From: Methylacidiphilales bacterium
GTDB taxonomy: Bacteria > Verrucomicrobiota > Verrucomicrobiia > Methylacidiphilales > UBA1321
Length of the DNA stretch: 61,042 nucleotides
Assembly (NCBI GenBank): GCA_021272165.1
Contig: JAJSLK010000067.1
Coordinates: 1 to 61,042, forward strand
Reading direction: 5' to 3'
How positions within the stretch are numbered: the first letter of the stretch is position 1; every line of letters begins with the position of its first letter. Made by a program: the position numbers and the translations under genes. Shown here piece by piece: positions 59,502-61,042 of this stretch. The notes beneath the pieces were generated by a model, which did no database searches, had not been told where the DNA came from, and was given only the letters and a program-made list of their open reading frames with translations.

Positions 59502-60841
59502 ATGTCAGTGCTCGAGCATCTGCGGCCCAAGCTGGGCAGATTACTATCGGAGAAGCCGTTTGTCCGGCGCGATTCACCGGAACATGTAACGCATCAGATC
59601 CTGGAGGGTCTCTTTCAGGATCGGACGCTGCGCAACCTGAACGTGCGGCTGTGGGACGGGACGATGTGGCCGGATGCGACGGCGCGCGCCGCGACGCTGG
59701 TGCTGAATCGGCCGAGCGCCTTGCGGGAGATGTTGATGGGGGGAGCGAGACGGGCGTGGGCGAGGCGTACCTGAACGCGGCCTTCGACGTGGAAGGGGAC
59801 ATGGAGGAGGCTTTCGAATTGTCGGACCACCTGATGGAGAAGACGGACGGGTGGACGAGGAAACTGGGTCTCGGCTACCTGCTGCGGAAACTGCCCGGGC
59901 CGCCGGAAGGGAGCGAGGGTCACCGGCGTCAGGCGCGGCTGAAGGGTGGACGTCATTCGCCGGACCGTGACCGGGAGGCGATCAGTTATCACTATAACGT
60001 CTCGAACGATTTTTACGCGTTGTGGCTCGACCAGCAGATGGCCTATTCGTGCGCCTATTTCGAGCAGCCGACAGACGATCTCGATACGGCGCAGCGGAAC
60101 AAATTCGAGCACATTTGCCGGAAGCTGGGGTTGCGGGAAGGGGACCGGCTGCTGGATATCGGCTGCGGCTGGGGCGGGCTGATCCTGCACGCGGCGCGGC
60201 ATTATGGGGTCGAGGCGGACGGGATCACGCTGAGCCGCGAGCAGCTTGATTTCGCGCGGGCACGGATTGATGAGGCGGGATTGAGCCGGAAGGTGACGGT
60301 GCATCTGCAGGATTATCGCGAGCTGCCCGAGGACCGGCCCTACGACGCGATCACGAGCGTGGGGATGGTGGAGCATGTGGGGCGCGAGAAATTTCCGGCC
60401 TATTTCGGCAAGGCGATGCGGCTATTGAAGCCGGCTGGGCTTTTCCTGAACCACGGGATCGGGGTGGGGCCGGTGGTGATGCCGGGGGACACGGGCTCGT
60501 TTATTCGAGATCATGTTTTTCCCGATACCGACCTGGTGCCGATCGCGCTGATGACGCAGGCGGCGGAAACGGCGGGCTGGGAAGTGCGGGACATCGAGAG
60601 CCTGCGGGAACATTACGCGATGACGCTGCGGCACTGGGTGCGGCGGCTGGAGGCGCGGCATGAGGAGGCGCTGCGGTACGTCAATGAATGCACCTACCGG
60701 GTATGGCGGCTCTACATGGCCGGCTGCGCGCACAACTTCCAGGTGGGACGGCTGAGCATTTATCAGACGCTGCTGGCCAAATTGTCGGGGAACGGGACTT
60801 CGCATGCGCCGGCGACGCGGGCAAGGTGGTATAGGTCCTAG
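59502..60841 (+). pseudogene. cfa: Cyclopropane-fatty-acyl-phospholipid synthase, interrupted by a one-base frameshift
   Basis: The gene starts at 59502 after a good ribosome binding site (GGAGG at 59491). It reads MSVLEHLRPKLGRLLSEKPF up to LVLNRPSALREMLM, then hits a run of six G at 59738-59743 and a stop at 59774. In the -1 frame, GSETGVGEAYLNAAFDVEGD continues the protein without loss, through the SAM motif RLLDIGCGWGGLILHAARHY and the active-site SVGMVEHVGREKFPAYFG, to the stop at 60841. One extra G in the run would restore about 446 residues, a normal length. It could be a real mutation, phase variation, slippage or a sequencing error. Confidence 0.85.
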
Positions 60842-61042
60842 AACTCATTTCAAAAGTAGCCATGGGTTGCGCCGGCCAAAATAAGAAAAGGTGACAGGCA
60901 AGAATGGCGTTAAGATAAGGAGCTTCCTCCTATAAACCAACGAGTTGCAAAAATTGCCCGATAACTACGATTTTCAGAGGTAAAAGAAGGATTGGAACGA
61001 TTGCTCCCGTCGAAACGCGCTTTTCTCTTAAATTCATCCCAA
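60842..61042. other. Non-coding 3' end of the window
   Basis: No gene, repeat family or clear hairpin is seen in these 200 bases after the cfa gene. The segment is more AT-rich than the rest, which may mark a regulatory region of a gene beyond the edge. Confidence 0.4.

Overview
The window is about 61 kb of a GC-rich bacterial chromosome. The best guess for its host is a Verrucomicrobiota-type (PVC-group) organism. That rests on a complete futalosine menaquinone cluster, a CdsZ-like zinc ribbon protein, a MidA-type methyltransferase, a HemQ-type heme protein, and many short palindromic intergenic repeats. This is inference from gene content; no rRNA or tRNA gene is visible to confirm it.

Layout. 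1-0.9 kb: the end of an IS481-type insertion sequence running off the left edge, a 50-residue lipoprotein and a small secreted protein. 1-4.1 kb: B12-dependent ribonucleotide reductase (minus strand). 4.3-7.5 kb: a frame-broken gene remnant, a DUF4388-FHA protein, a putative Na+/H+ antiporter and a zinc ribbon protein. 7.5-8.1 kb: a nest of repeats. 8.1-13.6 kb (minus): futalosine genes ubiX-like, [VapC with truncated antitoxin], mqnP, mqnE, mqnA, mqnC. 13.7-18.4 kb: STAS protein, RsbU-like phosphatase, grpE, dnaJ, rsmE. 18.4-22.7 kb: a ModA-like binding protein, a sigma/anti-sigma pair, a cytochrome P450 and an orphan gene. 22.9-27.2 kb: MoxR ATPase, DUF58 protein and a large beta-helix protein. 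27.3-30.3 kb: hemQ, divergent from midA and a CobW-like GTPase. 30.4-33.3 kb: a repeat-containing proline-rich protein, DUF4388, TPR and nadC. 33.4-37 kb: a ParA-like ATPase overlapping a long proline-rich coiled-coil protein, then rplM-rpsI. 37-41.7 kb: argC-argJ-argB-argF-trmB. 42-44.6 kb: rlmN and a GST-methyltransferase fusion. 44.6-49.8 kb (minus): VWA protein, proC, an NtrC-type regulator, an HExxH protein, aat and a TMEM14-like protein. 50.1-54.1 kb: DUF2298 membrane protein, GT2 and UDP-galactopyranose mutase. 54.2-59.3 kb: RND efflux pair and an SDR. 59.5-60.8 kb: a cyclopropane fatty acid synthase gene broken by a one-base shift in a G run.

Most of the window is housekeeping metabolism (menaquinone, arginine, NAD, proline, ribosome, chaperones). 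Genes are tightly packed, with many ATGA start/stop overlaps implying translational coupling. Accessory-looking material is limited to the IS end, the toxin-antitoxin remnant and several families of dispersed palindromic repeats. The least explained and most interesting parts are the orphan ParA plus coiled-coil pair, the GST-methyltransferase fusion, the MoxR/DUF58/beta-helix cluster, and a sharp change in strand composition near 32.1 kb that coincides with a repeat copy.
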